NCBI RefSeq assembly: GCF_022095695.1
Contig: NZ_JAIFZM010000002.1
Coordinates: 124,001 to 188,000 of the forward strand
From: Oceanobacillus jordanicus
Lineage (GTDB): Bacteria; Bacillota; Bacilli; Bacillales; Amphibacillaceae
Reading direction: 5' to 3'
Length of the DNA: 64,000 nucleotides
A program made the translations under genes and the position numbers. Below are positions 43,397 to 53,516 of this stretch, piece after piece. Positions within the stretch are counted from its first letter, which is position 1; each line of letters starts with the position of its first letter. The notes beneath the pieces are model-generated. The model ran no database searches. It was not told where the DNA came from and worked only from the letters and a program-made list of their open reading frames with translations.

Positions 43397-44725
43397 ATGA
43401 CGACTTATTTTAAAGAAATTAATCATATTAAGTTCGAGGGAGCTACTTCAACAAATCCCTATGCATTTAAATTCTACAACCCGGAAGAAAAACTAGGTGG
43501 AAAAACGATGGAGGAAATCCTCAGATTTGGTGTGGCATATTGGCATACCTTTACGATGGATGGTTCCGATCCATTTGGGGCGGGTACAATGCAACGACCA
43601 TGGGATAAGTACACAGGAATGGACTTAGCAAAAGCCCGCTTAGAGGCAGCTTTTGAGCTGTTTGAAAAAATGAATGTCCCGTTTTTCTGTTTTCACGATG
43701 TGGATATTGCCCCAGAGGGTAGTAGTCTTCGAGAAACGAATAAAAATCTCGATACCATTGTGAGCTTAATGAAAGATTATATGAAAGACAGTAATACAAA
43801 GCTATTATGGAATACGGCAAACAATTTTACCCACCCTCGATTTATTCATGGTGCTGCTTCCTCAAATAGTGCAGATATTTTTGCTTATTCGGCTGCCAAG
43901 GTGAAAAAAGGATTGGAGATCGGAAAAGATCTCGGTGCAGAAAATTACGTTTTCTGGGGTGGTCGAGAAGGTTATGAGACACTGCTCAATACAGATATGA
44001 AATTGGAAATGGATAACTTAGGACGTTTCTTCCAGATGGCCGTTGATTATGCGAAGGAAATTGGCTTTGACGCACAATTCCTGATTGAGCCGAAACCAAA
44101 GGAACCAACGACCCACCAATATGACTTTGACGTGGCGACAGGTTATGCCTTCCTGCAAAATTATGGTTTACAGGATGACTTTAAATTCAACATAGAAGCA
44201 AACCATGCTACGCTTGCTGGCCACACTTTTGAACATGAACTTCACTATGCAAGAATACACAATATGCTTGGTTCAGTAGACGCAAACCAAGGTGATCCAC
44301 TAATTGGCTGGGATACAGATGAGTTCCCGACAGACTTGTATTCTACTACACTGGCAATGTATGAAATTCTGAAAAACGGTGGGCTAGGACGTGGTGGCTT
44401 AAATTTTGATGCCAAAGTGCGCAGAGGATCCTTTGAAGCAGAGGACCTTTTCCATGCACACATTGCAGGGATGGATGCTTTTGCTGTCGGCCTGCGCGTT
44501 GCCCAAAAGTTGCTTGATGATAACGTGCTTGAAGGAATAGTTGAGGAACGCTACCAAAGCTATACGGATGGAATTGGGTTAGAGATTGTCCAAGGAAAAA
44601 CAGATTTTCATAAATTAGAAAAACATGCATTAGAGATGAATGAAGTGACGCATTCTTCTGGTCGCCTGGAAAGAATCAAGGCAACAATCAACCAATATTT
44701 ACTGCGAGCCTACGCGGGAGAATAG
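43397..44725 (+). CDS. xylA: Xylose isomerase
   Basis: Converts D-xylose to D-xylulose in the cytosol with two divalent metal ions. The 442-residue protein is a class II enzyme by length and N-terminal extension. Active-site signatures are [12 protein letters not shown] with the catalytic histidine, [53 protein letters not shown], and [23 protein letters not shown] precedes the start, and xylB follows 26 bases after the stop. The promoter upstream shows XylR and cre sites. Confidence 0.97.
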   Translation: MTTYFKEINHIKFEGATSTNPYAFKFYNPEEKLGGKTMEEILRFGVAYWHTFTMDGSDPFGAGTMQRPWDKYTGMDLAKARLEAAFELFEKMNVPFFCFHDVDIAPEGSSLRETNKNLDTIVSLMKDYMKDSNTKLLWNTANNFTHPRFIHGAASSNSADIFAYSAAKVKKGLEIGKDLGAENYVFWGGREGYETLLNTDMKLEMDNLGRFFQMAVDYAKEIGFDAQFLIEPKPKEPTTHQYDFDVATGYAFLQNYGLQDDFKFNIEANHATLAGHTFEHELHYARIHNMLGSVDANQGDPLIGWDTDEFPTDLYSTTLAMYEILKNGGLGRGGLNFDAKVRRGSFEAEDLFHAHIAGMDAFAVGLRVAQKLLDDNVLEGIVEERYQSYTDGIGLEIVQGKTDFHKLEKHALEMNEVTHSSGRLERIKATINQYLLRAYAGE

Positions 44726-44751
44726 GTTTGCTTTGAGAGAAGAGGTGCGAA

Positions 44752-46251
44752 ATGAAATATGTAATAGGAATTGATTTAGGAACAAGTGCCGTAAAAATTT
44801 TACTTGTTGACCAAAACGGTAACGTAACACAGGAGGTTACGAAGCAGTTTGCTTTAATTCAGGAAAAGCCTGGATATAGTGAACAACATCCAGAGGATTG
44901 GGTGGAACAAACGATTGCTGGGCTTGCTGAATTGCTTGAAAAGTTCCCTGGAAATAAGGATGCGATTGAAGGGATCAGTTTTTCCGGGCAAATGCATGGA
45001 CTTGTACTACTGGATGAAAATAAGAACGTGTTGCGCCCTGCTATCCTCTGGAATGATACGAGAACAACAGCGCAATGTGAGGAAATTTACCGGATGGTTG
45101 GGGAAAAACGGTTATTGGACATTACGAAGAATCCAGCACTAGAAGGGTTTACACTACCAAAGTTGCTATGGGTTAAGCAACACGAACCAGAAATTTACGC
45201 ACAGGTGAAGACTTTTGTTTTGCCAAAGGACTATGTACGATACAGGTTGACCGGCGCCTTGCATATGGACTATTCCGATGCTGCGGGTACTTTGTTGCTG
45301 GATATCGCCAACAAAGAGTGGAGTTCGGAGCTATGTGATGTGCTGGGCATTGAAGCTAGTCTCTGCCCGCCATTAGTAGATTCCCATGAAGAGGTGGGCA
45401 GTGTAACAGAGGAAGTTTCCGAGAAAACTGGACTATCGTCAGCAACCCGTGTGTTTGCGGGAGGTGCTGACAATGCATGTGGCGCGATAGGCGCAGGTAT
45501 TTTATCGGAAGGAAAAACGCTTTGTAGTATTGGGACATCAGGGGTCGTCCTCTCCTATGAGCCTCAAGCGGATAAAGAATTTGGTGGGAAAGTACATTAC
45601 TTTAACCATGGTTCTCCTGACGCTTATTATACAATGGGCGTCACATTGGCAGCAGGACACAGCTTAAGCTGGTTTAAGGATGTTTTTGCGGAGGATGTAT
45701 CCTTTGAAGAGCTGCTAGCTGAGATTGCCACTGTTTCCGTTGGATCGAATGGACTACTGTTCACACCATATATTTCAGGCGAACGTTCACCACATGCGGA
45801 TGCCATAATTCGAGGAAGTTTTATCGGGATGGATAGCAGACATAAAAGGAAGGACTTTGTCCGAGCTGTGATGGAGGGAATTACGTTCTCTTTAAATGAA
45901 TCTTTAGAGTTGTTTCGTGAGAGTGGAAAAACAGTCGATACCGTCATTTCAAGCGGTGGGGGCAGTAAAAATGAAGCATGGTTGCAAATGCAGGCCGATA
46001 TTTTCCAGGCAACGATTGTAAAGCTGTCCAATGAACAGGGACCAGGAATGGGAGCGGCAATGCTCGCTGCTTATGGTTGTGGCTGGTTTGCCTCCTTACA
46101 GGAATGTGCAGATAGCTTCTTGGAAACAGACAAACTCTATAAACCAAAAGCTGAAAATGTTGCAAAATATAAAGAATTGTTTGCGATTTATCAGGATGTG
46201 TATGGACAGACAAAGAAGTTAAATGATAGGTTAAATGTATACCGCATGTAA
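44752..46251 (+). CDS. xylB: Xylulokinase
   Basis: Phosphorylates D-xylulose to xylulose-5-phosphate with ATP. The 499-residue FGGY kinase starts YVIGIDLGTSAVKILLVDQNG, has ISFSGQMHGLVLLD and WNDTRT substrate segments, a catalytic Asp in FAGGADNACGAIGAGI, and the C-terminal ATP-binding ISSGGGSKNEAWLQMQADI. It is cotranscribed with xylA and ends in a terminator. Confidence 0.97.
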   Translation: MKYVIGIDLGTSAVKILLVDQNGNVTQEVTKQFALIQEKPGYSEQHPEDWVEQTIAGLAELLEKFPGNKDAIEGISFSGQMHGLVLLDENKNVLRPAILWNDTRTTAQCEEIYRMVGEKRLLDITKNPALEGFTLPKLLWVKQHEPEIYAQVKTFVLPKDYVRYRLTGALHMDYSDAAGTLLLDIANKEWSSELCDVLGIEASLCPPLVDSHEEVGSVTEEVSEKTGLSSATRVFAGGADNACGAIGAGILSEGKTLCSIGTSGVVLSYEPQADKEFGGKVHYFNHGSPDAYYTMGVTLAAGHSLSWFKDVFAEDVSFEELLAEIATVSVGSNGLLFTPYISGERSPHADAIIRGSFIGMDSRHKRKDFVRAVMEGITFSLNESLELFRESGKTVDTVISSGGGSKNEAWLQMQADIFQATIVKLSNEQGPGMGAAMLAAYGCGWFASLQECADSFLETDKLYKPKAENVAKYKELFAIYQDVYGQTKKLNDRLNVYRM

Positions 46252-46261
46252 AATAGGCAAG

Positions 46262-46296
46262 CACCAGCTAATTAAGCGGCTGGTGTTTTCTTTTTT
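46262..46296 (+). terminator. Terminator of xylAB
   Basis: CACCAGC pairs with GCTGGTG, ten-base loop, followed by TTTTCTTTTTT. The next gene starts only 23 bases later, so partial readthrough is possible. Confidence 0.75.
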
Positions 46297-46318
46297 GCTT
46301 TTGAAAGGAGCATGGTTC

Positions 46319-46945
46319 ATGAAAAAAATACTCTTTATCGGCGACAGTATTACAGAGTGGGGAAAGCCGGGAGACCCAGAAGACTTAGGGATTGGATATG
46401 TTCGTCTAGTTCATGACTATTTACGGGTTACCTATCCTGCGGCGGAATTCAGTATCGTGAATAAAGGCATTGGTGGCAACCGTGTCACAGATTTAGCGAA
46501 CAGATGGGAAAAAGATGTGCTAGAGGAGAAGCCGGATCTGGTTTCAATTTCTATTGGTGTAAATGATGTTTGGCGACAACTGGATCAGCCAGACATGGAC
46601 CAGGTAACTCCAGAACAATTTGCGCAAGTTTATGAAGGTCTCTTGGGGCTACTACATGACGTGGAAGTTGTGTTAATGGAGCCGACGATTATTGAGGAGA
46701 GTGTGGAAGCAGTGGGGAACCAGAAGCTTTATGCGTATGTAGGGATAGTACGTGAGCTTGGAGAAAAGTATCAGGCGAAAGTAGTACCAACCCATAAAGC
46801 ATTTTTGACTTATTTACAGGCTGGAAGTGGAGTTGGGTTGACGACAGATGGCGTACATATGAATTCAAAAGGTAATATGCTCATGGCAAAGACGTGGCTT
46901 GATGTAGCGGGCGAAAGCTGTGCGAAGCTCCTTGGCGCTGTGTAA
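46319..46945 (+). CDS. SGNH/GDSL-family esterase
   Basis: A 208-residue cytosolic esterase. Block I FIGDSITEWGK holds the nucleophile serine, block II Gly is in VNKGIGGNRV, block III is SIGVNDVW (Asn), and block V DGVHMNSKG supplies Asp and His. ATG 46319 follows AAAGGAG. Position directly behind xylAB suggests deacetylation of imported acetylated xylo-oligosaccharides, as known for SGNH acetyl xylan esterases in xylan clusters; rhamnogalacturonan or other acetyl esters are alternatives. Confidence 0.85.
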   Translation: MKKILFIGDSITEWGKPGDPEDLGIGYVRLVHDYLRVTYPAAEFSIVNKGIGGNRVTDLANRWEKDVLEEKPDLVSISIGVNDVWRQLDQPDMDQVTPEQFAQVYEGLLGLLHDVEVVLMEPTIIEESVEAVGNQKLYAYVGIVRELGEKYQAKVVPTHKAFLTYLQAGSGVGLTTDGVHMNSKGNMLMAKTWLDVAGESCAKLLGAV

Positions 46946-46982
46946 GAGGTAGATATTAATAACCAGAAAGGAGAAGAGTATA

Positions 46983-47393
46983 ATGGATAATAATTTTAGT
47001 ATTTTACATGAAGCACCGGATCCGCAAGAATATATTGATCTACGGTTAGAGGGTGGCATTAGTGGAAAGTCCAAGGACGCTGCAACAGTTGGATTGAAAA
47101 ACTCTTTATTTGCAGTGTCCATCTATGATCAGGAAACATTCATTGCAATGGGACGCATCATCGGTGATGGAGGAGCATTTTTTCAAGTAGTGGATATTGT
47201 AGTAAAGCCAAGTTATCAGGGGAAGGGTCTAGGGAAAACGGTTATGCGAGAACTTATGGATTACTTGGATAACCATACTTATTCCGGCTCCTATGTAAGT
47301 CTGGTAGCAGACGACCCAGCAAATAAGCTTTATGAACAATTTGGATTCCGTTATACATACCCAGCGTCACATGGGATGTTTCGCATGTATTAG
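46983..47393 (+). CDS. GNAT-family N-acetyltransferase
   Basis: A 136-residue acetyltransferase with the acetyl-CoA motif VKPSYQGKGLGKTVMRELMDYL and the C-terminal YEQFGFRYTYPASHGMFRMY. The N-terminus carries the substrate part. AAAGGAGAAGAG precedes the start, 37 bases after the esterase stop, so it may share its transcript. Substrate unknown; an amine, or less likely a sugar, is usual for the family. Confidence 0.85.
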   Translation: MDNNFSILHEAPDPQEYIDLRLEGGISGKSKDAATVGLKNSLFAVSIYDQETFIAMGRIIGDGGAFFQVVDIVVKPSYQGKGLGKTVMRELMDYLDNHTYSGSYVSLVADDPANKLYEQFGFRYTYPASHGMFRMY

Positions 47394-47416
47394 TGTCTGA
47401 TATAAATAGTATGGCC

Positions 47417-47445
47417 AAAGCATCTGCATAGCAGGTGCTTTTTTT
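47417..47445 (+). terminator. Terminator after the GNAT gene
   Basis: AAAGCATCTGC pairs with GCAGGTGCTTT (one wobble), followed by seven T. Confidence 0.82.
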
Positions 47446-47477
47446 GGTGGATGATTAAACTTTAATTAACTACATAG

Positions 47478-47996
47478 ACGGTCCAATCAACCAGAAACGA
47501 TGTTCAATCGATGTCGCGGCCGTTCCAATCAATCAGAAACGATGTTCAATCGATGTCGTGGCAGCAGCAATCAACCAAGAATGATGTTCAATCGATGCCA
47601 CGGGCGGTTCAATCAATCAAAAACGGTGCCCAATCGATACCACGGGCGGTTCAATCAATCAAAAACGATGTTCAATCGATGTCGTGGCAGCAGCAATTAA
47701 TCAGAAACGATGTTCAATCGATGTCGCGGCAGCAGCAATCAACCAAGAATGATGTCCAATCGATGCTACGACCGGTTCAATCAATCAGAAACGATGTTCA
47801 ATCGATGCTACGACCGGTTCAATCAATCAGAAACGATGCCCAATCGATGCCACGGCAGCAGCAATCAACCAAGAATGATGTCCAATCGATGCTACGGGCG
47901 GTTTAGTCAACCAGAAACGATGTTCAATCGATGTCGCGGCCGTTCAAAACAGGAATGGCAACCAATCAACCACTTTGGTGCATCAATCAACCGGCA
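47478..47996 (+). repeat. 21-bp tandem array, family A (array A3), with 42-bp higher-order unit
   Basis: The core CAATC recurs every 21 bases from 47484 to about 47950 (22 units), then twice more after a four-base deletion. Two half-units alternate, TTCAATCGATGTCGCGGC-type and CAATCAATCAGAAACGATG-type, with a third variant containing GGCAGCAGCAATCAACCAAG. Three long open frames cross the array in different registers, as expected for a period of 21, and none has a ribosome binding site. It fills the gap between the GNAT terminator and the araD promoter. Confidence 0.93.
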
Positions 47997-48066
47997 GCAC
48001 CCTTGCCATACCCTTCTCCCACACCCCCAAAGTAAATAAATTCAAAAAATTTAACAATATATATTG

Positions 48067-48123
48067 ATTGTACGTACGAATTATATTATTATAGATCACA
48101 TAAGTTAAATATACGTACAAGTT
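48067..48123 (+). promoter_or_regulatory. araDBA promoter region with two AraR boxes
   Basis: ATTGTACGTACGAAT (48067-48081) and AAATATACGTACAAGTT (48107-48123) are AraR-type boxes centred on TACGTA, 40 bases apart, a spacing that allows cooperative looping or side-by-side binding. The likely promoter (TTGTAC, then TATAGA-like) lies between them. Confidence 0.8.
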
Positions 48124-48145
48124 AAGTGGATGAGAGGTGAGTAGA

Positions 48146-48862
48146 ATGCTAGAAGATTTAAAAGAACAAGTATTGGAAGCAAACTTACAACTCCCTAAGC
48201 ATAATTTAGTCACTTTTACGTGGGGTAATGTAAGCGGTATCAACAGAGAGCAAGAACTTATTGTTATTAAACCAAGTGGTGTGGATTATGAAAATATGAA
48301 AGTAGAAGACATGGTGGTCGTAGACTTTGATGGCAACGTAGTGGAAGGAAATTTAAACCCATCATCAGACACACCGACCCATATTGTGCTTTATAAAAAT
48401 TTCCCAGATATCGGTGGAGTTGTTCATACACACGCGCCATGGGCTACGAGTTGGGCACAAGCAGGTAGAAGTATTCCGCCACTTGGCACCACTCATGCTG
48501 ATTACTTTTATGGAAGTGTTCCATGCACGAGGGAAATGACGGATAGAGAAATAAATGGGGCGTATGAGTTGGAAACAGGAAATGTGATTGTGGAAACGTT
48601 CAAGGAACAAGATATCAATCCGAATGCCATTCCTGGCGTACTTGTACATAGTCATGCACCTTTTACTTGGGGAAAAGACCCAGCAGAAGCAGTGCATAAC
48701 GCAGTAGTACTAGAAGAAGTTGCCAAAATGGGATGGAAAACATTCCAATTGAAACCTGGTACAGAAGACATGAATCAAGCACTTCTTGATAAGCATTATT
48801 TAAGAAAACATGGGGCTGAAGCTTATTACGGCCAAGGGAAAAGTGAGGTGAGAAGGTCATGA
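48146..48862 (+). CDS. araD: L-ribulose-5-phosphate 4-epimerase
   Basis: Converts L-ribulose-5-phosphate to D-xylulose-5-phosphate. The 238-residue class II aldolase-family protein shows [42 protein letters not shown] with zinc-binding histidines, TTHADYFYG and [13 protein letters not shown]. An in-frame GTG (48137) coincides with the GAGGTG ribosome binding site, so ATG 48146 is used. Its stop overlaps the araB start by four bases. Operon order D-B-A differs from the A-B-D order of B. subtilis. Confidence 0.95.
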   Translation: MLEDLKEQVLEANLQLPKHNLVTFTWGNVSGINREQELIVIKPSGVDYENMKVEDMVVVDFDGNVVEGNLNPSSDTPTHIVLYKNFPDIGGVVHTHAPWATSWAQAGRSIPPLGTTHADYFYGSVPCTREMTDREINGAYELETGNVIVETFKEQDINPNAIPGVLVHSHAPFTWGKDPAEAVHNAVVLEEVAKMGWKTFQLKPGTEDMNQALLDKHYLRKHGAEAYYGQGKSEVRRS

Positions 48863-50562
48863 CAAAATTTGCAATTGGAGTAGATTATGGAACTGAATCA
48901 GGAAGGGCTGTATTAGTTCGTGTTGCTGATGGGCAGGAGATAGCCGATCATGTAACCCCATATAAACACGGTGTCATTGATGACAAATTACCGGAATCGA
49001 ATGTGCTACTCGGGAACGAATGGGCTTTACAGCACCCTGAGGATTATCTAGATGTGTTGACACAATCTATTCCTGCAGTGTTGAAAGAATCTAAGGTTAA
49101 TCCAGAAGATGTCATCGGGCTTGGAATCGATTTTACTGCATGCACGATGCTTCCATTGGACCATAAAGGAGAACCACTCAGCCTTGATCCGTTGCTTAAA
49201 GAGAATCCACATAGCTGGGTAAAGCTTTGGAAACATCACGCAGCACAAGAGGAAGCGACTCGAATTAATCAAATTGCAGAACAAAGAGGAGAAGCATTTC
49301 TTGCGAGGTATGGTGGGAAGATTTCTTCGGAGTGGATGATCGCAAAAATCTGGCAAATTCTTAACGAGGCACCTGACATTTATGAGGAAACAGACCGTTT
49401 TTCTGAAGCAACGGACTGGGTCGTATCTAAGCTAACAGGTCGTTTTGTACGTAACAGTTGTACTGCCGGCTATAAATCAATTTGGCATAAACAGGACGGC
49501 TACCCGGACAAGGAATTTTTTGCCGCATTAGATCCTCGTCTGGAAAATCTAGAAGAAACGAAGCTACGGGGAGACATTGTACCACTTGGGACGAGAGCTG
49601 GTGGACTTACTGAAGAAATGGCAGCGCAGACAGGTTTACTACCTGGAACATCGGTGGCTGTAGGAAATGTGGATGCACATGTCTCAGTCCCAGCAATGGG
49701 TGTAGCAGAACCAGGTAAACTCGTGATGACGATGGGGACGTCCATTTGTTCCATGATCCTCGGGGAGGAAGAAAAGGAAATTGAAGGAATGTGCGGTGTG
49801 GTTGAGGATGGGATTATCCCTGGATATTACGGGTATGAGGCTGGTCAATCAGCGGTTGGTGATATTTTTGCCTGGTTTGTAGAGCAGGCTGTGCCAGATT
49901 CTGTTAAGAAAACAGCAGAAGCAGCAGGCGAGAATATCCACCAATTTTTAGAGAAGAAGGCAGCCAAATATAAGCCTGGTGAAACAGGCCTTCTAGCACT
50001 TGATTGGTGGAATGGCAACCGTTCAGTGCTTGTCGATACAGAACTCAGTGGCGTAATGCTTGGAATGACTTTACAGACAAAGCCGGAGGAGATGTATCGC
50101 GCCTTACTTGAAGCAACGGCATTTGGCACGAGAAAAATTATAGACGCTTTCCACCATAATGGAGTAGAAGTGGAGGAGCTCTATGTCTGTGGCGGACTAC
50201 CACAAAAAAATAAGCTCTTGTTGCAAATTTACGCAGATGTGACGAATCGTGTTATCAGGATTGCTGACTCTGTACAAACTCCTGCATTAGGTGCAGCCAT
50301 GTTCGGGGCGCTTGCCGCAGGATCAGAAAATGGTGGATTTGACCATATATTAGATGCAACGAAACAAATGGGAAGGGTGAAGGAGGAGGTAGTTCAACCT
50401 ATTCCAGAACATGTAGCGATCTATGAGAAGCTCTTCCAGGAATATGACCAACTCCATGACTATTTTGGTAGAGGCGAAAACAATGTAATGAAACGACTAC
50501 GTGGTATCCGAGATGGAGTGAATAAGATAGATGGTCTTCATTCCTCATTACCAGTTTCATAG
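48859..50562 (+). CDS. araB: L-ribulokinase
   Basis: Phosphorylates L-ribulose at C5. A 567-residue FGGY kinase starting [19 protein letters not shown], with [48 protein letters not shown] and the C-terminal ATP site [18 protein letters not shown]. Length is typical of AraB. It overlaps araD by ATGA and is followed by araA 27 bases on. Confidence 0.97.
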   Translation: MTKFAIGVDYGTESGRAVLVRVADGQEIADHVTPYKHGVIDDKLPESNVLLGNEWALQHPEDYLDVLTQSIPAVLKESKVNPEDVIGLGIDFTACTMLPLDHKGEPLSLDPLLKENPHSWVKLWKHHAAQEEATRINQIAEQRGEAFLARYGGKISSEWMIAKIWQILNEAPDIYEETDRFSEATDWVVSKLTGRFVRNSCTAGYKSIWHKQDGYPDKEFFAALDPRLENLEETKLRGDIVPLGTRAGGLTEEMAAQTGLLPGTSVAVGNVDAHVSVPAMGVAEPGKLVMTMGTSICSMILGEEEKEIEGMCGVVEDGIIPGYYGYEAGQSAVGDIFAWFVEQAVPDSVKKTAEAAGENIHQFLEKKAAKYKPGETGLLALDWWNGNRSVLVDTELSGVMLGMTLQTKPEEMYRALLEATAFGTRKIIDAFHHNGVEVEELYVCGGLPQKNKLLLQIYADVTNRVIRIADSVQTPALGAAMFGALAAGSENGGFDHILDATKQMGRVKEEVVQPIPEHVAIYEKLFQEYDQLHDYFGRGENNVMKRLRGIRDGVNKIDGLHSSLPVS

Positions 50563-50589
50563 AATACTAAAAATTTAGGGGGACACGAT

Positions 50590-52074
50590 ATGCTGACTCA
50601 AAAGAAATATCAATTCTGGTTTGTAACTGGAAGCCAACACTTATATGGCGAAGAAGCACTTCTCGAAGTGGAAGAGCATGCTAAAGCAATTGTAAAAGGA
50701 TTAAACGAAAAAGACGGTTTGAATTATGAGATTAAATTTAAACAAACGTTAACCAATGCCAATGACATCAAAGCACTTATGTTAGAGGCTAATAATGATG
50801 AAAATTGTGCTGGCATTATGTCATGGATGCACACCTTTTCCCCAGCAAAAATGTGGATTGCAGGTCTTAAGGCTCTGCAGAAGCCTTTGTTGCATTTGCA
50901 TACTCAATACAACAGAGAGATTCCATGGAACGAAATTGATATGGACTTTATGAATATCAACCAGTCAGCGCATGGGGATAGGGAGTATGGATTCATAGGC
51001 TCTCGTATGAATATTGCCCGAAAGGTTGTAGTGGGGCATTGGCAAAATGCTGATGTAGAACAGAAAATCGGCGACTGGATGCATACTGCGGTTGCAGTGA
51101 CTGAAGGGACATCTATTCGGGTAGCTAGATTTGGTGACAATATGCGCAATGTAGCTGTTACGGATGGGGATAAAATTGAAGCGCAGATTAAGTTTGGCTG
51201 GACCGTGGATTATTACGGGATCGGTGACCTGGTAGAAGAGATTAATGCGTTGTCAGAGGAAGCGGTGGATGAGCTGTATAAAGCGTATGAATCTAGTTAT
51301 ACGTTACCAGCAGAAGCAACTGAAGATGGGGCGGTACGTGAATCCATACGTGAGCAGGCTCGTATTGAGCTAGGATTAAAAGCATTTTTAACCAAGCACA
51401 ATTACAACGCCTTCACGACTAACTTTGAAGACTTGCATGGTATGAAACAACTCCCAGGACTTGCGGCCCAACGTTTAATGGCTGAAGGCTACGGATTCGC
51501 TGGGGAGGGGGATTGGCGTACTGCAGGACTCTTACGTCTCATGAAAATTATGTCGGACAACAAAGGGACCTCCTTTATGGAGGATTATACGTACCATCTT
51601 GAAGAAGGAAATGAAATGATATTAGGTTCTCATATGCTAGAGATTTGTCCGACCATTGCAGCCGAAAAACCAGCTATTGTAGTAAACCCGCTTTCAATCG
51701 GAAATAAAGCTGATCCGGCAAGACTAGTCTTTGACGGAAGAGAAGGAAAGGCGCTTGTTGCATCTCTAGTAGAAATGGGTGGGAGATATCGCTTGATTGT
51801 AAATGAAGTACAAGCGGAGTCAGTAAAGGAAGAAACTCCAAATCTACCTGTGGCGAAAGTATTATGGAAGCCTGAACCGTCCTTAAGTGAAGCAACAGAG
51901 GCCTGGATTTATGCAGGAGGAGCCCACCATACCGTGTTTTCTTATAATGTATCGGTAGAACAGTTAATGGATTTTGCGGATCTGGCAGAAATAGAATGTG
52001 TGTTCATTGACAGTTCTTCCACTGTTCGCAATATTAGGCAACAATTACGATATGGAAAGGCGTATTGGCAATAA
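50590..52074 (+). CDS. araA: L-arabinose isomerase
   Basis: Converts L-arabinose to L-ribulose. The 494-residue protein shows FWFVTGSQHLYGEEAL, GIMSWMHTFSPAKMWI, LHLHTQYNREIPW, and metal-ligand regions around TTNFEDLHGM, the AEGYGFAGEGDWRTAGL segment and GSHMLEICPTI. All are characteristic AraA blocks. TTAGGGGG precedes the start. Last of the three catabolic genes; araR follows with its own promoter. Confidence 0.97.
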   Translation: MLTQKKYQFWFVTGSQHLYGEEALLEVEEHAKAIVKGLNEKDGLNYEIKFKQTLTNANDIKALMLEANNDENCAGIMSWMHTFSPAKMWIAGLKALQKPLLHLHTQYNREIPWNEIDMDFMNINQSAHGDREYGFIGSRMNIARKVVVGHWQNADVEQKIGDWMHTAVAVTEGTSIRVARFGDNMRNVAVTDGDKIEAQIKFGWTVDYYGIGDLVEEINALSEEAVDELYKAYESSYTLPAEATEDGAVRESIREQARIELGLKAFLTKHNYNAFTTNFEDLHGMKQLPGLAAQRLMAEGYGFAGEGDWRTAGLLRLMKIMSDNKGTSFMEDYTYHLEEGNEMILGSHMLEICPTIAAEKPAIVVNPLSIGNKADPARLVFDGREGKALVASLVEMGGRYRLIVNEVQAESVKEETPNLPVAKVLWKPEPSLSEATEAWIYAGGAHHTVFSYNVSVEQLMDFADLAEIECVFIDSSSTVRNIRQQLRYGKAYWQ

Positions 52075-52104
52075 GTCCAGGGAAATAGGAGCATAGGAAA
52101 GCGG

Positions 52105-52141
52105 TTGTTTATATGGTATCCTTAACTTATACGAATAAGTT
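52105..52141 (+). promoter_or_regulatory. araR promoter with palindromic AraR-like box
   Basis: TTGTTT (52105-52110), 17 bases, TATACG (52128-52133). AACTTATACGAATAAGTT (52124-52141) has perfect seven-base arms covering the -10. It differs from the TACGTA-centred boxes but fits autoregulation by AraR. Confidence 0.55.
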
Positions 52142-52152
52142 GAGGTGGTTGC

Positions 52153-53283
52153 GTGGAAACGAAATACAACATGGTGAAAAGAGCAATTCAATCCGATATT
52201 ATGGACGGCACCTATTTGCCCCATCAGAAAATAAGTTCGGAAAGTGAATTAATGGCGCAATTTAAGGTCAGTAGACATACCGTCAGGCTAGCAATTGGTG
52301 ACTTAGTAGCAAAGGGCTGGCTATACCGTGAACAGGGTTCAGGTACATTCTGTGCTGATAGAGAAGAAGAGCAGGATACCATACAAGCAGTGGAACGAAA
52401 AAATATCGCGATTATTACAACCTATATTTCAGATTATATCTTCCCGTCCATTATTAGAGGCGCGGAGTCTATTCTAAGCCAAGCAGGCTATCAAGTTAGT
52501 ATTTTTAGTACAAATAACGATCATGAAAAAGAGCGTGAAATTCTAGAAAAAATTCTTAGTCAGCCATTTGACGGGGTAATTGTGGAGCCGACAAAGAGTG
52601 CGTTTTCCAACCCAAATATTAACTATTATCTTAATTTGGAGCGGCTATCGATTCCGTATATTATGATAAATGCTTATTATGATGAGCTGGAGCCCATGAG
52701 TCTAGTCATGAATGATGAAAAGGGTGGTTTTATTCAGACGGAGCATCTTATTCAACTAGGGCATACGGAAATAGCCGGTATTTTTAAGACAGATGATTTA
52801 CAAGGAACACAGCGAATGAAAGGGTTTCTAAAAGCCCATCGTCGCTATGGCATTCCACTAAATCCGAAAAATATTATTACCTATCATACAGAAGAAAAGG
52901 AGACCAAGCCCGTCCAGGAGCTGGAGAAAATGTTATTCTCTGAGGAAGCTAGAGACATCACAGGATTAGTCTCCTATAATGATGAACTAGTCATGAATGT
53001 ATTGAATCTTTTACGGAATAAGCGGATGCAAGTTCCGGGTGATTTATCGATTGTTGGGTACGATGATTCCTTCTTTACAGAAGTATCTGAGGTAAAGCTT
53101 ACGTCTGTTGCACATCCAAAGAGCGATATGGGAAAAGCTGCGGCCAAAACAATCCTTGATCTAATCAAAAGGAAAAATAGTAATAAAGTAAATGTGTCAA
53201 AGCAGTTAGAGCCTATTGTTTATGACCCATCATTGATTGTGAGAGGCTCTACTGTAAAAGTCGGTGGAGTAGAAGTTTCTTAA
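52153..53283 (+). CDS. araR: Arabinose operon repressor (GntR-type HTH, LacI-type sensor)
   Basis: A 376-residue chimeric regulator: an N-terminal GntR winged helix (MVKRAIQSDIMDGTYLPHQKISSESELMAQF as signature, then VSRHTVRLAIGDLVAKGWLYREQGSGTF) joined to a LacI/GalR-type arabinose-binding domain. This architecture is diagnostic of AraR. It starts at GTG 52153 behind GAGGTGG. Boxes with TACGTA lie before araD and the adjacent CUT2 transporter. Confidence 0.95.
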   Translation: METKYNMVKRAIQSDIMDGTYLPHQKISSESELMAQFKVSRHTVRLAIGDLVAKGWLYREQGSGTFCADREEEQDTIQAVERKNIAIITTYISDYIFPSIIRGAESILSQAGYQVSIFSTNNDHEKEREILEKILSQPFDGVIVEPTKSAFSNPNINYYLNLERLSIPYIMINAYYDELEPMSLVMNDEKGGFIQTEHLIQLGHTEIAGIFKTDDLQGTQRMKGFLKAHRRYGIPLNPKNIITYHTEEKETKPVQELEKMLFSEEARDITGLVSYNDELVMNVLNLLRNKRMQVPGDLSIVGYDDSFFTEVSEVKLTSVAHPKSDMGKAAAKTILDLIKRKNSNKVNVSKQLEPIVYDPSLIVRGSTVKVGGVEVS

Positions 53284-53288
53284 AAGGA

Positions 53289-53321
53289 TTAGGCCTCTTT
53301 ATAAAAATTGGAGAGGCCTAA
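53289..53321 (+). terminator. Hairpin after araR
   Basis: TTAGGCCTCT pairs perfectly with AGAGGCCTAA. The following sequence is AT-rich but lacks a clear T run, so termination strength is uncertain. Confidence 0.65.
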
Positions 53322-53350
53322 AATATTGTAAAATTATTTTGAAAATTGTA

Positions 53351-53414
53351 TTGTAATTGGAATATGCTTAGCTTATAATAATATGTACGTACAAGTTGCA
53401 AGTAATTTGCAACT
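53351..53414 (+). promoter_or_regulatory. Promoter of the pentose ABC operon with AraR box and leader hairpin
   Basis: TTGTAA (53351-53356), 17 bases, TATAAT (53374-53379). The AraR box ATATGTACGTACAAGT (53381-53396) starts one base after the -10. AGTTGCAA and TTGCAACT (53394-53401, 53407-53414) form a hairpin at the mRNA 5' end. A near-cre, TGTAAGCGTTACCT, follows at 53459-53472. Confidence 0.85.
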
Positions 53415-53516
53415 CGTGCAGATGAATTTGAGTATTGGCGGTGAAATCAAATTGGAAATGTAAGCGTTACCTATTTTGGTTTGAAGCTAGTACATAAAAC
53501 AAGGGGGATGACGTTG

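Noticed and set aside
47500-48039. Three overlapping open frames of 66 to 131 codons in array A3
   Set aside because: They read the same 21-base repeat in different registers and lack ribosome binding sites; no frame is preferred.
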